The notes beneath the pieces were generated by a model. That model searched no databases, was not told the DNA's origin, and saw nothing but the letters and a program-made list of their open reading frames with translations. 64,000 bases of DNA, taken from Methylophilaceae bacterium. Lineage in GTDB: Bacteria > Pseudomonadota > Gammaproteobacteria > Burkholderiales > Methylophilaceae. This document shows positions 17,525-26,112 of this stretch, piece by piece (within the stretch, counting starts at the first letter, position 1; every line of letters starts with the position of its first letter). The position numbers were made by a program, and so were the translations under genes. The stretch is taken from positions 1-64,000 of the forward strand of contig JAOKBJ010000004.1 in assembly GCA_028244835.1 (NCBI GenBank), in the 5' to 3' direction.

Positions 17525-18167
17525 GCGGTTTTTGGTCAAACCGCCATAAATACCAAGAAGCAACTGATCGATAGGGGCTCCAAGCTGCAGAAATCTCTAT
17601 AATTTCTTTAGGTGTAATCGGGTTAGCTAGTCTTTTAAGTTTTTGGTAATTTCTCCTAATAGCTAAATCATTGTGAGGCATAATATCCAACCTTCCCAGA
17701 TTGAATATTAAAAGCATCTGGGCTGTCCATTCTCCAATACCTTTGATTTTTGTAAATAATTTAATTATTTCATCATCAGCCATTGAAATTATCTTAATAG
17801 ATGTGGGTAATTTATTTATAGTATTTTGGTAAGCAATTTCTAAAATAGTTAATAATTTATTTTGAGATAAGCCACATGATTTTATTTCAATAGAAGATTT
17901 TTCTAAAATTGATTTATCATCTGGGAATTCATTGTTGAATATCATTAAAAAACGTTCAAAAATAGCATTCCCTGCTTTTGGATGTAATTGTTGAAAAATA
18001 ACTGATTTTATTAAGGACTGGTAGGGTTCTAAATCATGGCCTATCTTCGGACTAAAACCCCCTATTTTTTTTATTAAGGTTTCCCAGTCAGCATCTATTT
18101 TAGAAAGAAAATCTGATGCTTCTTTATATTTGCTATTTCGATCACCAATTAATGGATTTACCTGCAT
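17508..18167 (-). CDS. DNA-3-methyladenine glycosylase II (AlkA-type HhH-GPD)
   Basis: The 219-residue protein has the helix-hairpin-helix motif GIGEWTAQML followed by PHNDLAIR, whose aspartate is the expected catalytic residue of HhH-GPD base-excision glycosylases. It would remove alkylated bases from DNA. The large N-terminal domain of E. coli AlkA is absent, giving the shorter form found in many bacteria and yeast Mag1. No C-terminal Fe-S cysteine cluster is present, which argues against an endonuclease III identity. The start lies 26 bases inside the end of the upstream SDR gene. The 3' end overlaps the DUF3501 gene on the opposite strand by 17 bases. Confidence 0.85.
   Translation of the reverse strand: MQVNPLIGDRNSKYKEASDFLSKIDADWETLIKKIGGFSPKIGHDLEPYQSLIKSVIFQQLHPKAGNAIFERFLMIFNNEFPDDKSILEKSSIEIKSCGLSQNKLLTILEIAYQNTINKLPTSIKIISMADDEIIKLFTKIKGIGEWTAQMLLIFNLGRLDIMPHNDLAIRRNYQKLKRLANPITPKEIIEISAAWSPYRSVASWYLWRFDQKPPNLSQ
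17524..17545. other. Perfect 8-bp stem-loop at the convergent gene end
   Basis: GGCGGTTT and AAACCGCC are separated by six bases. The hairpin begins at the last base of the DUF3501 gene and lies inside the 3' coding end of the convergent AlkA gene. No T run follows on either strand, so it is not a standard terminator, but it could stabilise the 3' end of the plus-strand transcript. Confidence 0.5.
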
Positions 18168-18828
18168 AGTCTAAGTAAGTTCCTGAATTATCAAGTGTTA
18201 GTTTATCAATTTGTTTAATCATGCCTTGGACACTCTCAAATGAATCAATCCATCCCCCAGGTCCACCCATATCTGTTCTTACCCATCCTGGATGGAGAGT
18301 TAAGGTGGCAATCCCTTGGTTTTTAAGATCGTGAGTTAAAGATCTCATCATACTATTCAGAGCAGTTTTACTACTTCGATAAATATACGATCCGCCAGAA
18401 GTATTATCATCAATACTACCCATCTTGCTTGTAATAGATACAACCTTCTTTAAGTCACCATTTATTATTTGATTTAAAAAATTTTCAACTATTTGATATG
18501 GAGCAATGGTGTTAACTTTAAAACTTTCTATCCATTCATCATAGTTTATATTTCCAACAGTGCTTGATCGATAAATACCTGCATTGTTTATTAGTACATC
18601 AATTTTTTCATTTTGTAATTGTTGTGAAAGGCTCTTAATTGCTTTGACATTTCCAACATCTAATTCATAGACTTTAATCTTATTAGAAGTTTCTGCTAAC
18701 TCTTTAAGCTCCTTAGCATTGTTTATATTCCGACAACAAGCTAAAACCTCAAATCCATTTTCGCTATATTGCTTAACAAATTCGTATCCTAGACCTCTAT
18801 TTGCGCCGGTAATTAATACGGTACTCAT
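18142..18828 (-). CDS. Short-chain dehydrogenase/reductase
   Basis: This classical SDR of 228 residues shows TGANRGLGYEFV at the N terminus for NAD(P) binding, NNAGIY in the middle, and a YRSSK catalytic pair near residue 148. A serine lies 14 residues before the tyrosine. It resembles C-factor/CsgA-like SDRs (LTLHPGWVRTDMGG). The substrate is unknown. An AGGAG ribosome-binding site precedes the ATG on the minus strand. It is divergent from the pentapeptide-repeat gene and overlaps the alkA-like gene by 26 bases, so the two are probably co-transcribed. Confidence 0.85.
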   Translation of the reverse strand: MSTVLITGANRGLGYEFVKQYSENGFEVLACCRNINNAKELKELAETSNKIKVYELDVGNVKAIKSLSQQLQNEKIDVLINNAGIYRSSTVGNINYDEWIESFKVNTIAPYQIVENFLNQIINGDLKKVVSITSKMGSIDDNTSGGSYIYRSSKTALNSMMRSLTHDLKNQGIATLTLHPGWVRTDMGGPGGWIDSFESVQGMIKQIDKLTLDNSGTYLDYAGKSINW

Positions 18829-18917
18829 TTTAAGTTGTCTCCTATAATTTAAATATAAACTTTATTTTTTTTTAAAGTCTATAATAAAGTAATCAATATA
18901 TTAGTATAGGCAGACTT

Positions 18918-19859
18918 ATGAAAAATAAATATTTTTTAACCTTATTATTAATTTTAGCACTCCCACTTAAAGCTGCTGAGCTAGAACAATATTGCACTAC
19001 GAGCTTAGCTGATGGTAATTTTCATAAAACAGATTGCTCTGTTAACTCTAGTTTTGAAGGCAAAAAGTATTGTTTTGGAAATAAAGCCTCAAAATCTGTT
19101 TTTATAGAAGATCCTAAAGCTGTTTTGGCTAAAGCAAATATTTTTTATAGTAAAAATAACAGTGACACCCGAACTAAAATTTCACAAAAAATGGCTGACG
19201 AATTATTAGAGGATCCAGATTGTGACTTATCTAGCAAAGATGTCGGATATTTAGATTTTAAGGGTAAGGACTTAACCCATTGTGTAATGGTTAATACTAG
19301 CTTCTTTGGAGCAGATTTAAGAGGTGCAAACCTATCTGGTGGAAATCTACAGAGAGCTTATTTAAATTTGGCCCGCCTTGAAAAAACTAACTTTAGTGGC
19401 GCTAATTTAGCTGAAGCGAACATTTTCCAACCAATTTTTGGTAAAACAATTTTTACGGGAGCGAATTTAACTAATGCACGGATCATTGGCACACTTGGGG
19501 ATGTGAATATGTCAGGAGCTATCCTAACAAAAGGAAGGTTAGGTCTAGACGTTGGGAATCAACCTATGGGGCAAATGAAATTTGATACTTCTGGCGGAAA
19601 TTTTGCAAAAGCTAATTTTGAGGGAGCAGACTTGAATATCGCAAGTTTTATCTTTGGCGATATGCGAGGTGCTAACTTAAGAAATACTAATTTAAATCGA
19701 GCAGAACTAGTTAAGACTGATCTAAGAGGAGCTGATTTAACTGATGCTGATTTAACTGATGCTGATGTTGATGGCGCTAACTTTGAAGGTGTGATTGGCC
19801 TATCTACAATCAAAGGGTTTTCTACTGTCAAAGGGAAATGTGATAATTGCGGTATGTAG
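18918..19859 (+). CDS. Secreted pentapeptide-repeat protein
   Basis: A signal peptide (MKNKYFLTLLLILALPLKAAE) is followed by a cysteine-containing region of about 85 residues. Runs of A(D/N)LxX pentapeptides then extend from about residue 125 to 300, for example ADLRGANLSGG, FSGANLAEAN and ADLTDADLTDAD. Such repeats fold as a right-handed quadrilateral beta-helix. The protein is probably periplasmic. Several cysteines outside the repeats, including CDNCGM at the C terminus, could form disulfides. No function can be assigned. A perfect TATAAT lies at 18880-18885 upstream, and a shared terminator follows. Confidence 0.85.
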   Translation: MKNKYFLTLLLILALPLKAAELEQYCTTSLADGNFHKTDCSVNSSFEGKKYCFGNKASKSVFIEDPKAVLAKANIFYSKNNSDTRTKISQKMADELLEDPDCDLSSKDVGYLDFKGKDLTHCVMVNTSFFGADLRGANLSGGNLQRAYLNLARLEKTNFSGANLAEANIFQPIFGKTIFTGANLTNARIIGTLGDVNMSGAILTKGRLGLDVGNQPMGQMKFDTSGGNFAKANFEGADLNIASFIFGDMRGANLRNTNLNRAELVKTDLRGADLTDADLTDADVDGANFEGVIGLSTIKGFSTVKGKCDNCGM

Positions 19860-19872
19860 CAAAAATTAGGAC

Positions 19873-19901
19873 AAAAAAAACACCCTAAAGGGTGTTTTTT
19901 T
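19873..19901. terminator. Bidirectional terminator between the pentapeptide and HU genes
   Basis: A CACCC / GGGTG stem with a 4-base loop is flanked by eight A on one side and seven T on the other. It can therefore terminate both the plus-strand pentapeptide gene and the convergent HU gene. Confidence 0.88.
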
Positions 19902-19916
19902 ATAATCAATACTTTT

Positions 19917-20189
19917 TTAATTTACTGCTGCTTTAAGTGCTGCGCCTGCTTTAAATGATGGCACAGTACGTGCTGGAATTTGAAGAGCTGCGCCAGTTTG
20001 TGGGTTACGACCAGTTCTAGCTGCTCTCTTAGCGGTTTTGAATGTGCCAAAACCAATTAATGTTACAGTGTCACCTTTTTTTAATGCACCCGTAATTGAC
20101 TCTACTGTTGCATCAATTGCACGACCTGCATCTGCTTTTGTTGCTCCTGTTGCGCTTGCAACTGCTTCAATTAATTCACCTTTATTCAT
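19917..20189 (-). CDS. hupB: DNA-binding protein HU
   Basis: The 90-residue protein is a standard HU: MNKGELIEAVASATGATKADAGRAID at the start, GFGTFK, and the DNA-contacting arm RTGRNPQTG near residues 58-66. It is a nucleoid-architecture protein that bends DNA as a dimer. Its codon use is richer in G and C than its neighbours, as expected for a highly expressed gene. A TTGACA hexamer on the minus strand at 20287-20292 may be its -35 element, but the matching -10 is unclear. The gene is convergent with the pentapeptide gene and divergent from umuD. Confidence 0.95.
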   Translation of the reverse strand: MNKGELIEAVASATGATKADAGRAIDATVESITGALKKGDTVTLIGFGTFKTAKRAARTGRNPQTGAALQIPARTVPSFKAGAALKAAVN

Positions 20190-20369
20190 TCCATTCCCCT
20201 GTATAGATTAATGTGTGTACAAACTAAATGCCTGTTAACCCTTGCTAGCACTAACATAAATTCACTTTGCCTTTTTTTAATTTTATTGTCAACACTTTAT
20301 TTCCCTTATATTGTACTTATCTTAATGCCTATCTCTTGACCTTTTTGTAAGATTTGTGGTAACAATTCT

Positions 20370-20399
20370 AATCAAAATATATTTGATTTATGTTACAAT
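20370..20399 (+). promoter_or_regulatory. umuD promoter with palindrome, possibly leaderless
   Basis: A TACAAT -10-like hexamer at 20394-20399 lies only 6 bases before the umuD ATG, with no ribosome-binding site. Transcription could start at or near the start codon. Just upstream is an inverted repeat, AATCAAA-ATATA-TTTGATT (20370-20388), placed where a repressor such as LexA would overlap the -35. It does not match the CTGT-N8-ACAG consensus. Confidence 0.5.
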
Positions 20400-20405
20400 A
20401 TTCAA

Positions 20406-20987
20406 ATGAGTAATAATAATAATAAGCATGGCGGTCTAAGATTAGGGGCTGGACGAAAATTAAATAGTGGTGTTTATGGTGAGGCTACCAAAGTGATGAG
20501 AGTCCCTGAAAGTAAAGTTTTTGATATTAAGAAATATATTATTCAATCTCAGTTAGCGAATGTCACTGATATTAGCAAGATTAACTCTTCATTAAGCTAC
20601 CAACCTTTGAATCTATTTGAGCATAAGGTACCTGCTGGATTTCCATCACCAGCTGATGATCACATAGAAAAAAAACTAGATTTGAATGAGTATCTAATTA
20701 AACAAAAGGAAGCAACATTTTTTGTTAGGATTAAGGGTGACTCAATGATTGATGCAGGGATTCATGATAACGACATTGTGATTGTAGATAAATCTCAGAA
20801 AGCTTCTAATGGAGATATTGTTTTAGCCTCTATCGATGGTGACTTTACTGTTAAATCATTGTCGAGTTATAAATCTAAATATCGACTATTAGCAGCGAAT
20901 GAAAAATATAAACCAATTGAAATTAATGAATCAATGCAATTTGAGGTATGGGGGGTTGTAACTGGAGCAGTCAGGAAATTTAAATAA
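20406..20987 (+). CDS. umuD: UmuD-like autoproteolytic subunit of DNA polymerase V
   Basis: The C-terminal S24 peptidase domain has the serine in GDSMIDAGI and the lysine in DFTVKSL. An Ala-Gly cleavage site is visible in VPAGFPSPADD near residue 78, so RecA-stimulated self-cleavage is expected. At 193 residues it is about 50 longer than E. coli UmuD. The extra N-terminal part (LRLGAGRKLNSGVYGE...MRVP) resembles an extension seen in some UmuD homologues and may bind DNA. umuC follows after 4 bases. The pair carries out error-prone translesion synthesis after DNA damage. Confidence 0.9.
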   Translation: MSNNNNKHGGLRLGAGRKLNSGVYGEATKVMRVPESKVFDIKKYIIQSQLANVTDISKINSSLSYQPLNLFEHKVPAGFPSPADDHIEKKLDLNEYLIKQKEATFFVRIKGDSMIDAGIHDNDIVIVDKSQKASNGDIVLASIDGDFTVKSLSSYKSKYRLLAANEKYKPIEINESMQFEVWGVVTGAVRKFK

Positions 20988-20991
20988 GGCC

Positions 20992-22248
20992 ATGATTGCA
21001 CTAGTAGATGTAAATAATTTTTACGTAAGCTGTGAAAGGTTATTTAACCCAAAGTTGTTGAATAAACCAGTTGTAGTGCTTAGTAATAATGATGGATGTA
21101 TTATTTCAAGAAGTAATGAGGCTAAATTATTAGGCATAAAAATGGGTACGCCACTATTCAAGATAAAAAGCGTAATCAAGTCATCTAGTATTATAGCTTT
21201 ATCATCAAACTACTCACTCTATGCAGACATAAGTAATCGCACGATGATTTTGTTAGCATCTTTTTCGCCTCAGCAAGAAATTTATTCGATTGATGAATGT
21301 TTTTTAGATTTATCAGGTAATCGAGAACTTAATGCTACAGGCCAAATAATTAAAAAAAAATTATGGCAGTACTTAGATATGCCAGTATGCGTTGGTATAG
21401 CTCCCACAAAAACATTAGCAAAATTAGCAAATTATTGTGCGAAGAAACAGCCTGAATGGTCGGGGGTATGCGATTTGTCTAAATTGTCTACTATAAGAAT
21501 TGATAATATTATGTCTAAAATAAATGTTTCTGAGGTATGGGGGGTTGGGAATAAAACATCAGATAAATTAAACTCAATAGGCATATATTCAGTATTAGAT
21601 TTAAAGAAATCTGATGCAATTTGTATGAAAAATAAATTTAGTATAAGTCTAGAAAAAATTATTTATGAGCTCAACAAGACTATTTGTTTTCCTATTGAGT
21701 CAAAAACACCACTAAAAAAACAAATAGTCACCTCCAGAAGTTTCGGTCGCCCAATTCAAAGATATAATTTATTAGTTGAAGCAATTACAACATTTACCTC
21801 TAGAGCAGCTTATAAGTCAAGACAGCAGAATACACTTGCAGAATACGTTAGTGTATTTATCAGTAGCAGTCCTTTTCAAAAAAAACCATATTTTTATCAA
21901 AATATTCTCACATTAAAACTTCCTTATCCAACGAGTGATACGAATTTAATTTTATCTATAGTATTGAAAGGAGCAAAGTCGATTTATAAAGCTAATATTA
22001 AATATGTTAAATGTGGGATTATTCTATCAGGGCTGGTGGATAAGCATAGTAGTCAAGATTATTTATGGCCTCTAGAAAGTATTGAACGTTCCCGACTAAC
22101 TCAAGTTATCGATACTATTAATTTTAAATTTGATAAACAAAGTATTCGATTAGCAACACAACCAATTAATCCAATATGGAAGATGAAACAATCGAGGAAA
22201 AGTCAGTCATTTACTACATCATGGAAGGAACTTTTGGAGGTTAATTAA
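20992..22248 (+). CDS. umuC: UmuC-like Y-family DNA polymerase
   Basis: The catalytic subunit of a polymerase V-type enzyme, 418 residues, the normal length. Visible motifs are ALVDVNNFYVSCERLF with its metal-binding aspartate, YSIDECFLDLSG with the second acidic pair, and the helix-hairpin-helix-like region VWGVGNKTSDKLNSIG. A little-finger domain and a C-terminal UmuC-specific region follow. It is downstream of umuD in a two-gene operon. The last 8 bases overlap the convergent RodZ-like gene. Confidence 0.93.
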   Translation: MIALVDVNNFYVSCERLFNPKLLNKPVVVLSNNDGCIISRSNEAKLLGIKMGTPLFKIKSVIKSSSIIALSSNYSLYADISNRTMILLASFSPQQEIYSIDECFLDLSGNRELNATGQIIKKKLWQYLDMPVCVGIAPTKTLAKLANYCAKKQPEWSGVCDLSKLSTIRIDNIMSKINVSEVWGVGNKTSDKLNSIGIYSVLDLKKSDAICMKNKFSISLEKIIYELNKTICFPIESKTPLKKQIVTSRSFGRPIQRYNLLVEAITTFTSRAAYKSRQQNTLAEYVSVFISSSPFQKKPYFYQNILTLKLPYPTSDTNLILSIVLKGAKSIYKANIKYVKCGIILSGLVDKHSSQDYLWPLESIERSRLTQVIDTINFKFDKQSIRLATQPINPIWKMKQSRKSQSFTTSWKELLEVN

Positions 22249-23125
22249 GCTCAGGAACCATATCAATTGGATTGAGCTGAATAAAATTATCATTATCTTT
22301 CAAAATAACTTTCCAGCCTTGAAAATACAGTTCACTAATGGATGAATTTAGCTGGACCTTAAAAGGGGCCTCACCTCGGTGAGTAAGCTTTCCACCTTCA
22401 GCTAGATTGTATTGCTTAAGGACTCCTCGATTATCAATAGTGCAAATAGACTGTTCTCCCAGGGAGACGATGTGAAAATAAGTTGCAGGTTTTTCTGGAT
22501 CTACACGCGACCATACTTTATCCATAGAGGCAGACTCAATTGAGCATATAAAATCAAGTGAAACAATGTCGGATGTATTATTGATTTCCTGAACATCACT
22601 TTTGGAAACTCCACTTAAGTTTTTATTTTGAAGAAAATTTTTACTTATAGGGGTTGATATATGGTCATCTAAGGATGCTATTTCAGGGATAGAAACATCA
22701 GTGATAGCTATTTCAGGGATGGGAGCTTTATCTTGAGTAAAGTAGATTAGTAATATTATAAGTATAAGGCCTGCAAAGGCATAGCCTTTTGATATTTTTA
22801 AGTTTAGTTTATCTATTGTATTTAGCGAAAGACCCTCTTTTATCTCATCATCAATAATTTCTTCTTTAGTAATAGAGTCTAAAGTCTTTGTCGGTATGAT
22901 AATTTTATCAAAATCAATTCCTAAGAATTTAGCATAACGCTTTAGAGCCATTCTTTTAAAGTGAGGCGTAATAAACCCAGAACCAAGATTATTTTCTAGT
23001 GATTTTATTTGGCTAACACTTAAAGTAATCTGAATGGCAGCATTTTCTTGAGAAATTTTTTGTTTTTTTCTTTCTTGTGAAAGAGCTTTAAAGTTGTATT
23101 CCGAAATTTCATTTTCATCTACCAT
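22241..23125 (-). CDS. rodZ: RodZ-like helix-turn-helix membrane protein
   Basis: The 294-residue protein begins with an HTH_25-type helix-turn-helix (LSQERKKQKISQENAAIQITLS...IKSLEN). One transmembrane segment near residues 112-131 follows (GYAFAGLILIILLIYF). The periplasmic C terminus has a DUF4115-like beta domain (GGKLTHRGEAPFKVQL). This is the RodZ layout, which links MreB filaments to the cell-wall elongation machinery. The sequence is divergent and the usual neighbour ispG is not here, so a paralog or RodZ-like regulator is possible. It shares the strand with the antiporter gene, which ends 6 bases upstream of this start. Confidence 0.78.
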   Translation of the reverse strand: MVDENEISEYNFKALSQERKKQKISQENAAIQITLSVSQIKSLENNLGSGFITPHFKRMALKRYAKFLGIDFDKIIIPTKTLDSITKEEIIDDEIKEGLSLNTIDKLNLKISKGYAFAGLILIILLIYFTQDKAPIPEIAITDVSIPEIASLDDHISTPISKNFLQNKNLSGVSKSDVQEINNTSDIVSLDFICSIESASMDKVWSRVDPEKPATYFHIVSLGEQSICTIDNRGVLKQYNLAEGGKLTHRGEAPFKVQLNSSISELYFQGWKVILKDNDNFIQLNPIDMVPELN

Positions 23126-23131
23126 TTTTAA

Positions 23132-24391
23132 CTAAAACAACCTAAACATAATTATTGCTACTATTGTAGGCGGGAGTGCACCTAATAATAGCCCTAATGG
23201 GTTTATGCTTTTTTCAGAAAAGTGGTGACGGAGTATTGCAATTCCTGCTGGATTAGGTGCGTTGGCAATTACAGTTAAACCACCTCCAGTAACTGCACCT
23301 GCTACAAGTGCTATTTTAAATTCTTCTGATAAGCCTTCAACTAGGGAACCTAGATAAGTTAATGCTGCATTATCAGTAAAAGCTGTAAGGATAGTTGCAC
23401 CAAAATAAACAGTTGTTGAGTCCATTGACATCAACGTTGGTTCTAGCCACCATTGCTGAGCTCCACCCAGCACAACTAAACCAGCAAGGAAAAAGGCTAC
23501 CAATAAAGCTTCATTTAGTATTAAATCGTTTTGGTGATCTTTGTAGGCTGAAGTGTATCCTAGGAAAAATAGGAAAAGAGCCATAAAGATAGCCGGATGA
23601 TGAGCAAAAAGTACAACATTTATAAGAAAAAATAAATGCGCTAGAATGATCACAAAAGGTACTGATGCCTCATCCGAATTTTCTTTAAATACTATATCTT
23701 TAAAGCTTTCTTTGAATATAAAGACTATTCCGATTGTATTGATTAAGACAGCTATAGCAGAACGCCAACCAAAATTTGAAAGCATAAACCATATATCCCA
23801 GTCCCATGTACTACTTACCATTAAAACTGGTGGAGCAGCATACGGGGTAAGTGTGCCCCCAATAGAAATATTAACAAACAAGACCCCTAAGGTTGCGTAC
23901 TTAAATTTAGTACTCGTTTCCTTGCCGAAATAATTTTTACTTAATAACATTGCAGCTAAAGTCATTGCCGCTGGCTCCGTAATAAAAGATCCCAGAATAG
24001 GAACAAAACTTAATAAAAGGAAGTAGATAACAATTTCTGTTTTAAATGGAATTAATTTAGCTAAATTCATAACGATTGTTTCTACAAATTGAAGAATAGG
24101 CCTGGTAGCAGCTATAACCATAATTACAAAAACAAACATAGGCTCTGTAAAATTTCTTGATTCGACATAATTAACTGCTGAATCTTTTCCTTCGATACCG
24201 AACATAAAAAGAACCAGAACCATCGCCCAAAAGCCAAAAACAATCTCGATTTCACCTAATAGATGTAAAATTCCTGAATATCTTGGATTGGTATAGGCAA
24301 GGTGTTCAAAATATTTAGTAGAAAAAGTATGAACAATAGCTACAAAGAATAAGAATGCACCTATAAGGTCTATAAAATTTGGATTTAACAT
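23132..24391 (-). CDS. Putative Na+/H+ antiporter
   Basis: The 419-residue protein has about ten to twelve hydrophobic segments and resembles the putative Na+/H+ antiporter family PF07399. Characteristic stretches are ILGSFITEPAAMTLAAMLL, GGTLTPYAAPPVLM, TAFTDNAALTYLG and NAPNPAGIAILRHHF. The two half-repeats, each with a helix-breaking loop rich in Asn and Pro, look like those of the ion-transporter superfamily that includes NhaD. It would exchange sodium for protons at the inner membrane, which fits a marine cell. The substrate is inferred from the family name only. Confidence 0.75.
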   Translation of the reverse strand: MLNPNFIDLIGAFLFFVAIVHTFSTKYFEHLAYTNPRYSGILHLLGEIEIVFGFWAMVLVLFMFGIEGKDSAVNYVESRNFTEPMFVFVIMVIAATRPILQFVETIVMNLAKLIPFKTEIVIYFLLLSFVPILGSFITEPAAMTLAAMLLSKNYFGKETSTKFKYATLGVLFVNISIGGTLTPYAAPPVLMVSSTWDWDIWFMLSNFGWRSAIAVLINTIGIVFIFKESFKDIVFKENSDEASVPFVIILAHLFFLINVVLFAHHPAIFMALFLFFLGYTSAYKDHQNDLILNEALLVAFFLAGLVVLGGAQQWWLEPTLMSMDSTTVYFGATILTAFTDNAALTYLGSLVEGLSEEFKIALVAGAVTGGGLTVIANAPNPAGIAILRHHFSEKSINPLGLLLGALPPTIVAIIMFRLF

Positions 24392-24512
24392 ATGAGGCTT
24401 AAATGATTTTTAGTTTTATAATTTAGTATTTTAACATTTAAGATAAAAACCTTGTTCTTTTATTTTAAGGAATATGTTTTAATTCGTAAGTGAAAATTTT
24501 AGAAAATATGTT

Positions 24513-26099
24513 ATGAAGCAACTATCTGCTCAAAAAACACAAGAACTCATGACACTGCATCAGCAGGGAAATATTGAAGGTACTGTTGAACTGGCACTAA
24601 AATTGATTAAAGAACATCCTAAAGAGTTCTTTCTTCATAATATCCTGGGAGTCTGTAAAGAAGCTAAAGGAGATTTGAATGGTGCAGCAAATTCTTATCG
24701 AAATGCAATAAATATAAATCAAAATATACCTGAATTACAATTTAATTTGGGAGCTATGCTATTCGCATTGAAAGATAACGAAGGCGCAATAAATCATTAT
24801 CAAAAAGCAATTAAATTAAATCCTAGATTTACTGAGGCATTTTTTAATTTAGGAATTACTTATCAGAGTCAAAATAATTACAAAGCGGCATTAACCGCAT
24901 ATGAGGAAGCAGTGAAGTCTCAGCCTGGATTTTATGAAGCTATTGGCAATATTGGGACGATTAAACAATTACAAGGAAATTTAGAACAAGCTATTACTTT
25001 TTTTAAGAAATCTTTAACTATTTTTGAAGATGCAAGAGGCAACTATAATATTGCAGGAGCGTATAGAAACTTAGGAAATTTGTCACTATCTATTAAACAT
25101 TATAGAAGAGCAGTGGAGATCGGCTCAGGTCAGGCTGAATTTTATTCAGATCTTGGCGATGCATTATGGCATGATGGAAATATTGAAGAAGCCAGTCGAT
25201 TCTTAAGAATGGCCGTAAAAGTGAATTCTTCGCATTCAAAGTCAAATTATCAATTAGGTATATTTTTATATGATAATAAAGCTTTTGAAGAAGCTATTAA
25301 ATATTTTGAGTCTGCCCATATTGGTGATTGGAAGGAGAGAATTCTATATTGTCTTTATAAGCTAAAAAAATTTGATGAGTTTAAAAATAAATTGGCAGAG
25401 GTACTCAAAGAAAAAAATTGCTCACCTTTTTTGGCAACACTTTCAGCACACTACGCTCAAAATTTTAAAATCAAAGACCCATATAATTTTTGTCCATCTC
25501 CATTAAATTTTGTTTGTCATGAGCAAATACCAGAATTAATAGATAATGACCAACAATTAATCAAAGATCTTTTAGTCGACATTAGTAGTGCTGACATTGG
25601 ACATAGAAAACAATCTAGATTAACTGCTGGTATTCAATCCTCAGGAAATTTATTTAAAAGGAAAGAAATTTCCTTTAATAAATTATCAGAAGCCTTAATA
25701 AAAATTATTAAAAAATATTTCTTACACTACAAAGATAAAAATAATGAGTTTATTCAATCTTTTCCAACAGATATTACTTTTAGCAGCGCATGGTATGTCA
25801 AGATGCAATTAGGTGGCCATTTAAGCTCCCATATTCATGAGGATGGTTGGATCAGTGGAGCAGTTTATTTAGCAATTCCAAAAGATTCTGGAGCAGATAA
25901 ACAAGAAGGTGCAATTGAATTAAGTACTGACGGAGATGAATACCCTCGATTGCATGATGGGTTTGAAAAAAAAGTAATTTTACCAAATGTAGGAGATGTT
26001 ATTTTTTTCCCTTCCTCTGTGTTTCATAGAACAATACCTTTTAATTCAAAAGAAGAAAGAATTTGTATTGCATTTGATATAAAACCTAATTTTAGGTAA
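24513..26099 (+). CDS. TPR protein with C-terminal 2OG-Fe(II) oxygenase-like domain (copy 1)
   Basis: The N-terminal 260 residues hold about seven TPR repeats of 34 residues, such as AEFYSDLGDALWHDGNIEEA. A linker with YNFCPSPLNFVCHEQIPEL follows. From about residue 410 there is a double-stranded beta-helix domain similar to PF13759 (2OG-FeII_Oxy_5). Likely iron ligands are in HIHEDGWISGAVYL and VFHRTIP, and the arginine in ERICIAFD may bind 2-oxoglutarate. At 528 residues it is the most divergent of three tandem copies. It probably hydroxylates or otherwise oxidises a protein or small molecule bound by the TPRs, but no substrate can be named. The ribosome-binding site is weak. Confidence 0.85.
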   Translation: MKQLSAQKTQELMTLHQQGNIEGTVELALKLIKEHPKEFFLHNILGVCKEAKGDLNGAANSYRNAININQNIPELQFNLGAMLFALKDNEGAINHYQKAIKLNPRFTEAFFNLGITYQSQNNYKAALTAYEEAVKSQPGFYEAIGNIGTIKQLQGNLEQAITFFKKSLTIFEDARGNYNIAGAYRNLGNLSLSIKHYRRAVEIGSGQAEFYSDLGDALWHDGNIEEASRFLRMAVKVNSSHSKSNYQLGIFLYDNKAFEEAIKYFESAHIGDWKERILYCLYKLKKFDEFKNKLAEVLKEKNCSPFLATLSAHYAQNFKIKDPYNFCPSPLNFVCHEQIPELIDNDQQLIKDLLVDISSADIGHRKQSRLTAGIQSSGNLFKRKEISFNKLSEALIKIIKKYFLHYKDKNNEFIQSFPTDITFSSAWYVKMQLGGHLSSHIHEDGWISGAVYLAIPKDSGADKQEGAIELSTDGDEYPRLHDGFEKKVILPNVGDVIFFPSSVFHRTIPFNSKEERICIAFDIKPNFR

Positions 26100-26112
26100 T
26101 ATTTGAAATCTT

